Assembly (NCBI RefSeq): GCF_964030925.1
Contig: NZ_OZ034992.1
Coordinates: 1,674,001 to 1,738,000, forward strand
Reading direction: 5' to 3'
Length of the DNA stretch: 64,000 bases
Source of the DNA: Spiroplasma_E sp902809815
GTDB taxonomy: Bacteria > Bacillota_I > Bacilli_A > Mycoplasmatales > VBWQ01
The notes under the pieces were generated by a model. That model did no database searches. It was not told the DNA's origin and was given only the letters and a program-made list of their open reading frames with translations. Below, one piece after another: positions 21,030 through 32,242 of the stretch. Numbering within the stretch: position 1 is the stretch's first letter; every line of letters starts with the position of its first letter. Made by a program: the position numbers and the translations under genes.

Positions 21030-21968
21030 TTACTTATGTTCAATTTGATAACTTGCAAGAATACCAATCATTGCTGCATTATCAGTACAGTATTCTAATT
21101 TTGGAACAATTATTTTTAAATTTGGATATTTAATTTTTAAATCTAATACTGCTAATCTTAATTGCTGATTAGCACTAACTCCTCCTGCTAAAACTAAAGT
21201 TTTTGGATTATGTTTTTTTAATGCTAATTCAATTTTATTAATCAATACTTGAATAACTGTTGTTTGAAAAGAAGTTGCAAAATTATTAAATTGTAACTTA
21301 CCTTTTTCTTTATTTATCAAATTAGCACAGGCTGATTTTAAACCACTAAAACTAAAATCTAAACTATTATCATTTTTAGGTAATGGCAATTTATAAGTTG
21401 GCTTTCCCAATTTAGCACTTCGTTCAATTTCAGGACCACCCGGATATTTTAAACCTAACATTCTTGCAACTTTATCATAACATTCACCAACAGCATCATC
21501 TAATGTTTGACCAAGTATAGTGAAATTTAAATGTTCATTTGCCAACATCAACTGTGTATGACCACCACTAACTAATAAACCAAGTACTGGAAATTCTCAT
21601 TCATTATTAATTAAAGAAGCATACAAATGTCCATACAAATGATTACACGGAAGCAATGGCTTTTCTAAATAAGCAGCAATAGTTTCTGCTATAATTTTAC
21701 CTACGTGTAAACAACTAGCCAGACCAGGAGTATTAGTATAAGCAACAAAATCAATATCCATAATTGAAATGTTAGATTTTTCAATTGCTGTTTGTAAGAC
21801 AGTAGCAATATTTTCACTATGAGCTCGTGCTGCTAATTCTGGAACAACACCACCATATTGTTGATGAAGCTTAATTTGTGAAGCAATAATATTACTTAAA
21901 ACCTTTTTATCTTTAATAACAGCAACACTAGTTTCATCACAACTAGTTTCTATCGCTAAGATTATCAT
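21030..21968 (-). CDS. tsaD: tRNA N6-threonylcarbamoyladenosine transferase TsaD
   Basis: Transfers threonylcarbamoyl to A37 of ANN-decoding tRNAs; partner of TsaB and TsaE. 312 residues, slightly shorter than usual. ASKHA fold with IETSCDETS, PELAARAH and the metal-binding NHLYGH motif, LVSGGHTQL, GGVSANQQLR and DNAAMI. ATG 21968 lies inside the end of deoD (26-base overlap), with GAGGAT as ribosome site, implying translational coupling. Confidence 0.95.
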
Positions 21969-22770
21969 CAATATCCTCTTCTTTATAATAAGCAACTGCT
22001 GATTCTAAAGCTAAAATCATCATTTTTTTAAAACTAGTTTCGCGTAATGCTGCTGAAATTGATTCACCGGTAATAAAAGAATCAGAAATTGTTAATAAAC
22101 AAGCCGCATTTTTTTCTAAATGTTTTGCATTAGCAAATAAGGCAAAAGATTCCATTTCTACTGCTAAGCATTTACTAATTAAAGGATTAGTTTTATAATC
22201 ATTATCATTAATACGATAAAATACATCACTTGAATGAATTAAACCCGATCTTAAATTTATTTTTTCACTTACTATATACGAAGAATTTTCATTTTTTTGC
22301 TGATCAAATTCATTATCAATTTTTTGTGCCACTTTATTAATAATTTTGCTAATATTACCAACAGATTCAATTTGATTTTCATCAATATTAGCAGCATATT
22401 TAGCGAAAGTAGATTCACTATATACTTTAGCAGTATTAATAATATCATAAACTTTAACATCTTTTTGATATGAACCAGCGCTACCAACACGAATAATACA
22501 GTCAACATCATAAAATTTAAATAACTCATATGAATATATACCAATTGAAGGCATACCCATACCACTAGCAGCAATAGTAATATTATATCCTTTATATTTT
22601 CCAGTAAACATTAACATATTACGAACATTATTTACTTGTTTTCAATCTTGTAAAAAATTAGAAGCAATAAATTGAGCACGTAATGGATCACCTGGCATAA
22701 TTACTACTTTTGCAATTTGATCACGAGCAGCTTTGATATGAGCTGTTGGAATTTTTTCTTTATTTTCCAT
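21943..22770 (-). CDS. deoD: Purine-nucleoside phosphorylase, DeoD type
   Basis: Phosphorolysis of purine nucleosides for salvage; 275 residues. Phosphate and nucleoside binding blocks VIMPGDPLRAQFI, RVGSAGS, AVEMESFALF and the catalytic Asp in LTISDSF are present. It carries about 35 extra residues at the C-terminus (ending DIDDNLSDRN), part of which is encoded by the overlap with tsaD. AGGAGAATAT precedes ATG 22770. Confidence 0.92.
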
Positions 22771-22958
22771 ATATTCTCCTTTTTTTAAATAATAATAGTT
22801 ATTATAATATATTGTTAATTTAGTAACAACATTAATATTTTTAATGACTAGTTTTTTATTTTAAAAATTAAATTTAATTTTATAACTTTTCATACTAATT
22901 AAAGAAAATAAAAAATATTCTAAAAAAAGTTTAATCAACACCTTTTTTAGTTTTTTAG

Positions 22959-22964
22959 TATAAT
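22959..22964 (+). promoter_or_regulatory. -10 element for gene at 23057
   Basis: TATAAT preceded by TTAG, about 93 bases before the start codon. A hairpin lies between it and the gene. No clear -35. Confidence 0.35.
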
Positions 22965-22994
22965 TTATTAAAACTAAATAATGTTTAGTTTATA

Positions 22995-23032
22995 AAAAAC
23001 TCATTACTTTATTTTAAAGTAAATGAGTTTTT
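22995..23032 (+). terminator. Terminator-like hairpin in a 5' leader
   Basis: AAAAACTCATT/AATGAGTTTTT with inner ACTTTA/TAAAGT, one bulged A, and T5 on the plus strand, 25 bases before the start at 23057. Its place downstream of the putative promoter suggests attenuation; it could also simply end upstream transcription. Confidence 0.6.
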
Positions 23033-23056
23033 ATTTTAAAAAGGTGGGAAACATAA

Positions 23057-23578
23057 ATGTTTAAAAATTTAACTAAAGGAAATAAAAAAGAAATAGAAGA
23101 ATGCCAAAGAAAAATGAAAAGTTCTTCTGAAAATCGGAAATATTTACAACAAAAAATATATTTTGAATGAGAAAAATTAGATCAAATAAATTGAAGAACA
23201 GAAGCAGAACGAGTAATTGAAACAAATGATACTATAAGACCATTAGAACAAAAATTGCGAAAAGAAGAAAAAATATGAATAAATAATTATAAACAAATAG
23301 AAGTAATAAAAAATAGACCATATTGTCAAGAAGAAAGAAAACAACGAGAAGCATTAAAAAGTCAAGAATTTGAAAAATTAAAGCATGTACGTATGAATGA
23401 ACCATCTGTTTATCATGATGGAACTTTTGGTATACTTTTTGATACAGTTTTAAAAACTGGTGAAAAGTTAAAAAGTTCATGGAATGAAACTAATAAAATC
23501 AAAATTAATGAAACACCTAGTTGTTCTCATTGAGAAAGAAGGGCAAATAGCAATCCATATAGTTCTCCATTTAAATAA
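23057..23578 (+). CDS. Hypothetical coiled-coil protein
   Basis: 173 residues, very rich in Lys, Glu and Gln, with a long predicted helix (about 1-115) and a Ser/Asn-rich end. Five UGA Trp codons show it is translated with code 4. No signal peptide or membrane segment, so probably cytoplasmic. GGTGGG lies 8 bases before ATG 23057. Own promoter and strong terminator make it monocistronic. No family recognised. Confidence 0.65.
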
Positions 23579-23590
23579 ATTTTTATATTT

Positions 23591-23628
23591 AAAAATAACT
23601 AATTTCATTAATGAAATTAGTTATTTTT
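23591..23628 (+). terminator. Terminator after coiled-coil protein gene
   Basis: 18-bp perfect stem (AAAAATAACTAATTTCAT and complement) with a 2-nt apex and T-run. Confidence 0.85.
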
Positions 23629-23739
23629 TATTTCTATCATAAACTAAACACTTATTGAATTTATTTTTAAACAACTTAAATTATAATTAACTTCTTAAAC
23701 TTAAGAAGTTATTAGGGAAAACAAAAAAAGGAGATCTTA

Positions 23740-24185
23740 ATGAAAACATTAATCAAAACATTAAGTGTTTTAACACTTGCAACAACCACAGGTAATTTAA
23801 CTAGTTTATTCAAAAAATAATATTATAACTAATTATATTGAAAATAAAACACAACAAGACACAATTTATATTGATAAAAACGGAAAACAAATAACAACTA
23901 ATGAAAAAAGATTTATTAAAGATAAATAGTAAAGAAATTAGTCAAATTGGATTTTTTAAAAATATATCAGGAGAAATTCAAGTTGTTAATATGCCAAGAA
24001 CAATTGAAAAAATACCTAATTAATTACCACCAGAAATAACTTCTTTGAGAAAAATGTTCATAGAAGACAAATCATTTAATCAAGATATTTCAAAATGAAA
24101 TGTAAATAAAGTAACAAGTTATGAAAAATTTGCTATTGGTTCACAAATTGATAATTCTAATAAATTACCAAAATTTAAAAACTAA
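23740..24185 (+). pseudogene. DUF285-type surface protein, decayed
   Basis: Begins with a good ribosome site (AAAAAGGAG) and signal-like MKTLIKTLSVLTLATTTG, then stops at a TAA in an A-run. Other frames continue with NYIENKTQQDTIYIDKNGK and with EITSLRKMF followed by SFNQDISKWNVNKVTSYEKF, the repeat typical of DUF285/BspA-like mycoplasma surface proteins. At least two frameshifts and one further in-frame TAA break it, so no product is expected. Such proteins are normally exported repeat proteins of variable sequence. Confidence 0.7.
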
Positions 24186-24234
24186 AATCAAAAATTTTAA
24201 TAAAAAGGTAATATCTTATTGACATTAAATAAAT

Positions 24235-24266
24235 AAAAATATCTTTAAAACTTTAAAGATATTTTT
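24235..24266. terminator. Bidirectional terminator
   Basis: Perfect stem of 15 bp (AAAAATATCTTTAAA/TTTAAAGATATTTTT) between the DUF285 remnant and the converging ABC permease gene; T-runs on both strands. Confidence 0.8.
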
Positions 24267-24298
24267 ATTAAACTCATTTATTAAACAATATTATCAAT

Positions 24299-25162
24299 TT
24301 ACAAAGATAAATCTTTTTTAATAAGAAAATAATTTCCTAATGGAAATAAACCAAAAGGTACTATTAACATTATTGGATATTGTCAAGCAAAATCTAATGC
24401 TCTAATAGAAAAAAGCGGTGCTTTTGCTACTTCTGTAACACCAGGAGCGGGTGTTATATTTGGAATATCACCAAACTTAAATGGAGAATTAAATAAAGAA
24501 GCAATTGTCATATATTTAAAATATTTAAGGTACTCAAGTCCAGGCATAGAAGAGAATAATGTCATTGTTTGAAACAAAATAAATACTGTTGAAATACATG
24601 TTGCTACTGAAAGAGAAATAACTAACTTATTAAAGTAACTAATAAAAGTTCAATTAATTGATGCTCAAAGTAAAGCCAATAATATTAAACCCAAATTATA
24701 TAAAACAAGATATCCAAATTCTTGAAGTTTAAAATCTTGAAATCTAATTGGAAAAATAATTAATTGAAAAACAAAAACTGAACCATATAATATTAATATT
24801 GAAGAAAGCAAAACAAAAAGTTTTGAATTTAAAATAGTTTTTCTAGACATTGGCATTGTTAATCATGAAGCTAAATAACCTTTATCAATTTCTTTAGAAA
24901 CCAAAATATGATTTAAAATTAAACTAAAAGAAAAAATTAATATTAACCCCAGAATACCAAAAAAAACAAAATTAAGATAATTCATGCCACCTAATCCACC
25001 TAAACCTGATACTCCATGTTCTTCACCAATTAATGTCATAGTTGGAGCAAGATAATCTTGTGTTAAAATGGGAGCTATTAAAATACATAAAATTATAAAA
25101 AATAATATTAATGGAATTTTAATATTTTTAAATTGTGATTTAACAAATCTAAAATTAATCAT
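24299..25162 (-). CDS. ABC-2 type transporter permease
   Basis: 287-residue membrane protein with six hydrophobic segments, the first at about 17-33, and an extracytoplasmic Gly-rich loop after it. Layout matches ABC-2 exporters of the YxlG/NatB kind. It overlaps the ATPase gene by 8 bases (ATGA-type coupling) with ATGAGGT as ribosome site, so both form one transporter, probably an exporter of a drug, peptide or lipid. Substrate unknown. Confidence 0.82.
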
Positions 25163-26060
25163 TAAAATTTACCTCATCCTTATAAAATTTAATAAAATAT
25201 TCTTCTAAACTAAATGGTAATTCTTTAAAATTATCAACTTTATAAAGTGATAATTCTTTTAAAAACTTATCAACATTAGTACTTAAAACATTCAGTTTAA
25301 TAACTTTTGTTATATTATTTTTTTCAATAATATCTCATTTTTTATTTAAGAAATCATTATAATCTTTCACTGTTGAAAATTTAATTTCATAATTTTTCTT
25401 AGCAGAATTTTGTATTTCCTTAATTGATATTTCAGAAATTATTTTCCCTTTTTTAATAACAGCAACTTTATCACATATATTTTCAATTTCGCCAAAAATA
25501 TGGGAACTCATAAATATTGTTGCACCTTCATTTTTAGAATTTCTAATTAAAGTATTAAACCTTTCTTGCATTAAAGGATCTAAACCTGAAGTTGGTTCAT
25601 CTAAAACCAAAACTTTTGGTTTATGCATAAAAGCTGAAATAATCGCTACTTTTTGTTTCATACCCTTAGACATTTTTTTAATTTTTCTTTTTGCATCAAG
25701 TTCAAAATAATTAATTAATTTTTCAACATATGCCCAAGAAATATTTTTTCTAATATTAGCTACTGTCTTTAAATAAGCAATTCCTGACATATAATCAGGC
25801 AATGTTACTTCACCAGCTAAATAGCCAAGAAATTCCATAATTTTTGCCGATTCTTTTCAATAATCATAATCTAAAATCTTTGCAAAGCCAGTATCAGATT
25901 TAATAAAACCTATCATTTGTCTAATAACAGTAGTTTTTCCAGCACCATTAGGGCCAATAAAACCATAAACTTTACCTTTGTTGATTGAAAGATTAATATC
26001 AAAACAACCAATATTTGGAGAATATTCTTTAGTTAAATTTTTTAATTGAATTATATTCAT
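25155..26060 (-). CDS. ABC transporter ATP-binding protein
   Basis: 301 residues. Walker A GPNGAGKTT, Q-loop region LGYLAGEVTLP, signature region written MSKGMKQK in place of LSGGQ, Walker B VLVLDEPTSGLD and the H-loop SSHIF. Typical of ABC-2 exporter ATPases, with a C-terminal accessory domain of about 90 residues. ATG 26060 has GGAGG at good spacing. The plectrovirus prophage ends just upstream (26.09 kb), so the native promoter may be displaced or now supplied by viral sequence. Confidence 0.88.
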
Positions 26061-26093
26061 ATTTTCCTCCAAACTAAACTAATTCAAGTATAT

Positions 26094-26163
26094 AGGGACT
26101 ACGGTCCCTCGCCACTACGTGGCTCACCCAAATTATAGTCCCAGTGAACCTACTGGGACTATA
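26094..26163. repeat. Cluster of three hairpins at prophage end
   Basis: AGGGAC-TACG-GTCCCT (26094-26109), GCCAC-TAC-GTGGC (26111-26123) and TATAGTCCCAGT-GAACCT-ACTGGGACTATA (26134-26163). GC content stands out from the surroundings. The last may end viral transcription; the cluster could also be a packaging or replication signal of the filamentous virus. Confidence 0.75.
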
Positions 26164-26170
26164 ATCATTT

Positions 26171-26941
26171 TTATTTATCTTTATTTTTAGGTTTATCTTT
26201 TTTCTTTAAAATATTATCCAATTTATCCAAACCAGCAGACTTAATATCACTATAAGTCATATCAATACTACTTGCTTCTTTAAGGTATTTCTTAGGTGAC
26301 AATTCACTTTTAAGTTCATGCACATAATGTAAAGCACGTGAATTATACCTTTTTAACCAGTGTCTAGGAAAAAATAAAGTCATAGCCATTGCTTCACCAC
26401 TATAACTTGGAGGCATAATACCTCTTTTAATCATTACACGCATTCTTTTAACTTGAACTATATATTCTACTTTTTCTCTTGCTTGTACTGGTATTCTATT
26501 AGGGTGTTGTTCAATCAAATACATTGTACCATTAAACATGTGACCTATTAACTTACAAAATTGTCCTAAACTTTCTTGTTGATTTTTAAACTGTACTCCT
26601 AAATCATTAGAATTTATTTTTAATGCTAATTCATCTAAAATTATTAAATCTTGTTCCTCAAAAGCATAATTACTTGCTAACTGATTAAAAGTAAAAACAT
26701 CGTTATAATTAACCAAATAAGAATAACCAGTCTTTAACTTAATAGGGAAAGGACTAACTACTCGTTTCTTATGAGTTTGTGCTAAACAACAAGCAAGGGC
26801 AGATTTGCCAGTTCTTGGAGGTGCTGAAATAATATAACTACCAACTCGTTTTAAAATTTTAACATTACGAATAGTTATAAGAATGGGATAAATAATTATA
26901 ATCAAACCTATAACTAATAACACATAACCATATCAAGGCAT
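26171..26941 (-). CDS. Plectrovirus Zot-like assembly ATPase
   Basis: 256 residues. N-terminal membrane helix (about 7-24), then a P-loop APPRTGKS (40-47) and Walker B LIILDELAL. This is the layout of the Zot/pI proteins that drive extrusion of filamentous phages through the membrane; the homologous ORF is present in SpV1 viruses. ATG 26941 follows TTAGGAG. Last gene of the prophage transcript, intact. Confidence 0.88.
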
Positions 26942-27390
26942 AATAAACTCCTAACCTATAATTAAACTAATTGCTCTAACAAATAATCATAAAGGTATAA
27001 TATTTTCTATTCCACTAACAATATCAACATTTAAAGCAGTACTAATCGTATCTGAAAAAATATGTCGTAATAAACTATCTGTTGTAAAAAGAAATTGTCT
27101 TAATGGTTCAACTGGTAAAACTTTACCAACAACACCATAAAGTACTCATCTAAAAGCATTACGTAAATGTCCAAAGACATCATATCAACTTGGTCTTTCA
27201 TATTCGGGATTAAAAGGACTATTTGGTGGCACTGGCGTTATATTTTCACTTGAAAAAATATTAACTTGACCAAGATTTAACTGTGGTGACATATAAGAAT
27301 ATGAATCACCGTGAACGTCAAAAAATACTGTTAAATGTTTTAAATTTGGTACACGAATAGGCAAAGTAACAAAATTATATAAATCTTGTT

Positions 27391-28520
27391 GCCACTTAGC
27401 CCTTTTTACTAGACCATTAATTTAAAAAACCTGAATGTATTCTAAAAACAATTGTGTTATATAATTAACACTAATTTTAACCTGAAAGGATTTTTATTAA
27501 TGGATAAAATTAAACAAATAGCATTAGTAATTAACAAATTAAATATCAAAGAAAAAATTAAAATTATTGATGATTGTAAAAATCAATATTCAATTAGAAA
27601 CCTATGTCAATATCTTCAATTAAACAGATCAACATATTACTTTTTAAAAAATAAACAAAAACCTATTAAAAAAGAAGAAAATCATATTATTAAATGCAAT
27701 CATAAATATCAAAAAATATGCCAACTTTTAATCGAATTTCATTCTACAAGAAAAGGCAGAATTTATGGATATTTAAGAATTTTTTCAGCTTTTAAAGAGT
27801 GATTAAAACAAGAAAAAAATATCATTTTAAATATAGAATTATCAATAAAACAAATGCGAAAAATTATGAAAGAACACAATATTCAAGGATTAAAACAAAC
27901 TAAAAATAACTATCCTAAAAACAAAAAAAATCCAAATAAGTGAATACCTACAATGGATAAAGTAAACAAAGATTATAAAAGTACAACCTCTTCAAATCAA
28001 ATTTGATCAATGGACACTAAACAAATAAATACTAAAGAAGGATGATTATATCTTTTTGTAATTATTGATTTTTATTCAAATAATGTTGTTAGTTATAATA
28101 TTGCTCCTAATAAATCATATCAGGATTTAATTCTTCCTGCTCTTGAAAAAATCAACAAACAATTTTCTTGAAATCAAGTAAAAAATGTTATTTTACATTC
28201 AGATAACGCCAACGAATTTTATTGTCAGGATATCACAAAATGAGCAGAGGATAAACAAATAATTTTAAGCAAAAAACAACCTTATGATATTGGTGGTAAT
28301 GTATTATCTGAAAACTGATTTTCTCATTTATCTCAAGAATGACTACCTAAAGGATCAAATCAATATTTATCCATCAATGAAGCTATAAATGATGTAAATC
28401 AATATGTTATGTTTTATAATTATGAAAGAATACATTCTAAATTTCTAAAACCACCAATTTTACAAATTAAAATTTAGAATTTTATATCAAAAATGGTCCA
28501 GTAATTAAGGGCCAACCACC
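27391..28520 (+). mobile_element. IS3-family element (IS150-like), copy 1
   Basis: 1130 bp with imperfect terminal inverted repeats (core GCCCTTTTTACTAGACCATT against GGCCCTTAATTACTGGACCATT-type end), flanked by the 3-bp duplication GTT. Inserted in the plectrovirus adsorption-like gene. Confidence 0.92.
27500..28477 (+). CDS. IS3-family transposase, copy 1
   Basis: 325 residues in one frame with seven or more UGA Trp codons. N-terminal helix-turn-helix (RNLCQYLQLNRSTYY), HTH_21-like region, and the DDE integrase core with WSMDTKQI, LHSDNANEF and NVLSENWF. No separate OrfA, so it corresponds to an OrfB-like single-frame form. GAAAGGA precedes ATG 27500. All catalytic residues are present; potentially active. 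Confidence 0.9.
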
Positions 28521-29138
28521 GTTGATAAATATCATTATCCACTTTACCTTTAAAAACATACTTTGTATTACCAACATAATCTAAAAAACTAAAAGTAAAA
28601 TTAGCAGTAAAAGTTTTAAAACGTTCATATTCAAAATAAAACATAAATCCTTGAATATAAAAACTCAAAGGTTTATCAATTTCAAAATTTAACTGTGTTT
28701 GAAAATTTATAACTCTCCTATCGTTATTAACAAAATTCAAATGATTAGTATTCTTTTCTGAAACATAATTATGATTAAACATAATACGTGAAAATTCATC
28801 CAATTGTTTTCTATTAAAAGTATAAACGCCAGACCCCATATTTATCTGTTGTTTTGGAACACCAACTGTATCACTATAATAAGAACATATATAAGTACCC
28901 TGATTACCAATATATTCACCACTAACTAATTTTAAATCCGGTTGGTCAATGTCAAAATAAGCAGAATTTCATGGTATTGTTGCTCAATCATCAAAATTAT
29001 GATACTTAACATGTTTAACCATTTCTTTTGTAATATCATAATTAACAACATTATGGTCATTTGAAGCAATTAAACTAGTTGGTGCTTGAACAGAAGTATT
29101 TACAACAAAAAACAATTTAGCAAATTTAAATCACATAA

Positions 29139-29330
29139 TTATTTACCAAACAAACATCTTAAAACTCATCATAAACCATAAAATATAATAAATCCAATAA
29201 AAAACTGCGTTCCATAAACTACTAAATTTCATAAAATAGTAGTAAATTGGTTAACTGGACTTCCTATAAACATAGTTCAATAATCAACTATACATTGATG
29301 TATTTTATTGTAAATATCTCAAACACTCAT
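29139..29330 (-). CDS. Small plectrovirus membrane protein
   Basis: 63 residues, six UGA Trp codons, hydrophobic from about 22 to 58 (VVYGTQFFIGFIIFYGLWW). Its stop is 3 bases before the start of the adsorption-like gene, so translation is coupled. Probably a minor virion or assembly protein; family not named. Confidence 0.7.
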
Positions 29331-29339
29331 ACTTAACAC

Positions 29340-29537
29340 CTACCCAAACAATGACCTAAAAATAAATTTAATACTACGATAAATAAAATTAAAAAATACA
29401 CCTAATACCAACCAAAAAGTCAAATTAAACAAAATATAAACTTCATCAGTAATATTAGTTTGATTTAAAAATATACCAATATCATTACTAGAAAATATAA
29501 AAATTAAATGCAATATACTATTCACAAAATCACTCAT
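29340..29537 (-). CDS. Small plectrovirus membrane protein
   Basis: 65 residues with two membrane helices (about 5-22 and 36-58) and a short basic end. Directly follows the 29540 gene. It has no motif beyond hydrophobicity. Position in a run of small viral membrane genes suggests a minor coat or assembly role. Confidence 0.7.
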   Translation of the reverse strand: MSDFVNSILHLIFIFSSNDIGIFLNQTNITDEVYILFNLTFWLVLGVFFNFIYRSIKFIFRSLFG

Positions 29538-29539
29538 AA

Positions 29540-29908
29540 TTAATTACCAACTCCTCAACCACTAGATGTTCCAGTAAATTTATTACCACCAGCACCACCT
29601 TTAAACTTACCTTGTTTTTTATTTTTTTCTTTTAATTTATCAATACGTTTACTATGAACCTTAGCAATTTTTTTACCAACAAATTTTGAACTACCTTTAA
29701 TATTTCTATAACTTTGCTTTACAGTCCCCGATGTAGAAACTGGCTGAATGTCAATATTTAAAAAAACTGACATAGCAAACTTTATTAAAAGAATAAAAAC
29801 AACAAAAGTCCCCAAATTAAAACCTAAATCTGCCATTGGTAAATTTCAAAATTTCATAAAAATTTGACCAAATAGTTCTAAAACTTTTGAAATAAAAGCA
29901 ACACCCAT
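29540..29908 (-). CDS. Plectrovirus membrane protein with basic Gly-rich tail
   Basis: 122 residues. ATG 29908 behind TAGGAG is preferred to the internal ATG at 29836. A membrane helix (about 33-48) is followed by a strongly basic stretch (KKIAKVHSKRIDKLKEKNKK) and a Gly-rich end. A DNA- or capsid-contacting cytoplasmic tail is plausible. No family named. Confidence 0.7.
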
Positions 29909-29920
29909 AATAAACTACTC

Positions 29921-30181
29921 CTATATTATTTTTAATAATTTTAAAATTAATGAAAAAGTAAAAAGTACTAAAATAATTGCTAACAATGGTGCTGGCATTG
30001 AAACTATTTGTTGTGAACTATCAACAAAAATAAAACTTTTAATAACCAAAGACAAATTATGTAAACCAGAAAAATCAGTAATATAACTTTGCAAAATATT
30101 TTGCACAATATTATTTAAAGAAGGCAAAAGTTTACCTAATAAAGGAAAAACAAAAATTATTGCAAAAAATAATTTAATCAT
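29921..30181 (-). CDS. Small plectrovirus membrane protein
   Basis: 86 residues with an N-terminal signal-like helix (KLFFAIIFVFPLLG) and a C-terminal membrane helix (LLAIILVLFTFSLILKLL). AGGAGGTAATAG precedes the ATG. Two-helix layout resembles minor coat proteins of filamentous phages. Confidence 0.7.
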   Translation of the reverse strand: MIKLFFAIIFVFPLLGKLLPSLNNIVQNILQSYITDFSGLHNLSLVIKSFIFVDSSQQIVSMPAPLLAIILVLFTFSLILKLLKII

Positions 30182-30215
30182 AACTATTACCTCCTAAAAA
30201 CAATTTTAATTTTTT

Positions 30216-30416
30216 CTATCTAAATCCACGAATAATATGTCCAATAAATTCTTTAATAAATACTAAGACCATCATAAATATTGGAATTAATACCGGTCAA
30301 TTTGTCATTATAGAATCACCCGCAAATACTCAGTTAAAAACATAACTAAAAGATTCTAATAATTTTTGGCCAATACCTCCAATCATTTCTATTAAAGCAC
30401 TTAATCCTTTTGGCAT
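30216..30416 (-). CDS. Probable plectrovirus major coat protein
   Basis: 66 residues: amphipathic N-terminal helix (MPKGLSALIEMIGGIGQKL), one membrane helix (about 38-57, VLIPIFMMVLVFIKEF) and a basic C-terminus (HIIRGFR). This pVIII-like layout and size fits the coat protein of SpV1-type viruses. The start overlaps the end of the preceding gene region by 2 bases behind GGAGGTGA. Assignment by layout and position. Confidence 0.65.
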
Positions 30417-30417
30417 A

Positions 30418-30606
30418 CTAATCACCTCCCTCCTCTAACTCTTTTCTTGCTCTTTCTTTACGCTTTTGTTCTTTACAATATCAACAATCTGGGTCAACTA
30501 TATTGTGTTTTCTATGTTTAAATTTTCAAACTAACTTTTTAATAGTACCTTTAAAAGCCCAAGAAGTACCAAGCACAGCAATTATCACAACTATTCATTT
30601 AACCAT
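30418..30606 (-). CDS. Small plectrovirus membrane protein
   Basis: 62 residues: N-terminal membrane helix (WIVVIIAVLGTSWAF) and a very basic/charged remainder with a CWYC pair. Starts on TAATG with the preceding stop, so translation is coupled. No function assigned. Confidence 0.68.
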
Positions 30607-30731
30607 TATTTTCTACCTCCTAAAAAACTATCAAAACTCATATTTTCATATAATCTCTGTTCAAAATTTCTTTTTGCCTTTTTCTTATGCAACTTTTGTC
30701 TTGGCATATTTTTTCATTTATCTTTTTTCAT
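30606..30731 (-). CDS. Very small basic plectrovirus protein
   Basis: 41 residues, about one third Lys/Arg (MPRQKLHKKKAKRNFEQR). AAGGAG lies before ATG 30731. It could bind DNA or be a translational leader; its last codons also carry the ribosome site GGAGG for the next gene. Confidence 0.6.
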
Positions 30732-31112
30732 AAAATTAATTCACTCCTTATAAAATAAATGTTCTTATAGTTTTATTTTGTTCATTATTTCTTACATTTT
30801 CATTATTAATTTCTAATAATTTACTTTGAAATTCTAATGTTTGTTTTAATTCTTTTACTTGATTATTTAAATTTTCAAATTTTCTTTCTAATTTTTGTTT
30901 TTCATATCTTTTTCTTTCAACTTTTAAATCATTTTTTTAATTAATTTATTTTCTTTTTTCTTAAACACTCAGTTTGTTATTTTATTTTTAATATTATTTC
31001 ATGGAATACTAACATAACCTATAACAATACCAATTAAGATAGATACTGGTTTAATTGCAACAATTCCTAAAACTATAATGCTAGGAATTAATCCTAAAAA
31101 TATACTAAATGT

Positions 31113-32242
31113 GCCACTTAGCCCTTTTTACTAGACCATTAATTTAAAAAACCTGAATGTATTCTAAAAACAATTGTGTTATATAATTAACACTAATTTT
31201 AACCTGAAAGGATTTTTATTAATGGATAAAATTAAACAAATAGCATTAGTAATTAACAAATTAAATATCAAAGAAAAAATTAAAATTATTGATGATTGTA
31301 AAAATCAATATTCAATTAGAAACCTATGTCAATATCTTCAATTAAACAGATCAACATATTACTTTTTAAAAAATAAACAAAAACCTATTAAAAAAGAAGA
31401 AAATCATATTATTAAATGCAATCATAAATATCAAAAAATATGCCAACTTTTAATCGAATTTCATTCTACAAGAAAAGGCAGAATTTATGGATATTTAAGA
31501 ATTTTTTCAACTTTTAAAGAGTGATTAAAACAAGAAAAAAATATCATTTTAAATATAGAATTATCAATAAAACAAATGCGAAAAATTATGAAAGAACACA
31601 ATATTCAAGGATTAAAACAAACTAAAAATAACTATCCTAAAAACAAAAAAAATCCAAATAAGTGAATACCTACAATGGATAAAGTAAACAAAGATTATAA
31701 AAGTACAACCTCTTCAAATCAAATTTGATCAATGGACACTAAACAAATAAATACTAAAGAAGGATGATTATATCTTTTTGTAATTATTGATTTTTATTCA
31801 AATAATGTTGTTAGTTATAATATTGCTCCTAATAAATCATATCAGGATTTAATTCTTCCTGCTCTTGAAAAAATCAACAAACAATTTTCTTGAAATCAAG
31901 TAAAAAATGTTATTTTACATTCAGATAACGCCAACGAATTTTATTGTCAGGATATCACAAAATAAGCAGAGGATAAACAAATAATTTTAAGCAAAAAACA
32001 ACCTTATGATATTGGTGGTAATGTATTATCTGAAAACTGATTTTCTCATTTATCTCAAGAATGACTACCTAAAGGATCAAATCAATATTTATCCATCAAT
32101 GAAGCTATAAATGATGTAAATCAATATGTTATGTTTTATAATTATGAAAGAATACATTCTAAATTTCTAAAACCACCAATTTTACAAATTAAAATTTAGA
32201 ATTTTATATCAAAAATGGTCCAGTAATTAAGGGCCAACCACC
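31113..32242 (+). mobile_element. IS3-family element, copy 2
   Basis: 1130 bp, nearly identical to copy 1, flanked by the 3-bp duplication TGT. Inserted in a plectrovirus membrane-protein gene. Confidence 0.92.
31222..32199 (+). pseudogene. IS3-family transposase, copy 2, nonsense mutant
   Basis: As copy 1 but the UGA Trp codon after DITK is TAA at 31963-31965, which truncates the DDE core before the catalytic Glu. There is also an Ala-to-Thr change in FSTFKE. This copy should be inactive unless complemented. Confidence 0.88.

Larger units (their letters stand above)
26951..29136 (-). pseudogene. Plectrovirus minor coat/adsorption-like protein, interrupted by IS3-family element
   Basis: Large exported viral protein resembling SpV1 ORF1 in size and position. 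N-terminal hydrophobic segment (FKFAKLFFVVNT context), a long beta-rich domain, and a C-terminal membrane helix ending WLFVRAISLIIG. IS3-family copy 1 (27391-28520) splits it after DIYQ, duplicating AAC; removing the insert and one copy restores DIYQQDLYNFV without a stop. The original protein would be about 350 residues. In filamentous phages this position usually encodes the host-receptor protein; that role is inferred. Likely non-functional here. Confidence 0.75.

Noticed and set aside
22272..22574. Hydrophobic minus-strand frame inside deoD
   Set aside because: Overlaps deoD in another frame; deoD motifs are complete, so this is a shadow.
23232..23480. Hydrophobic minus-strand frame opposite the 23057 gene
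   Set aside because: The plus-strand frame has a ribosome site, UGA Trp usage and a terminator; poly-purine coding strands give hydrophobic antisense frames.
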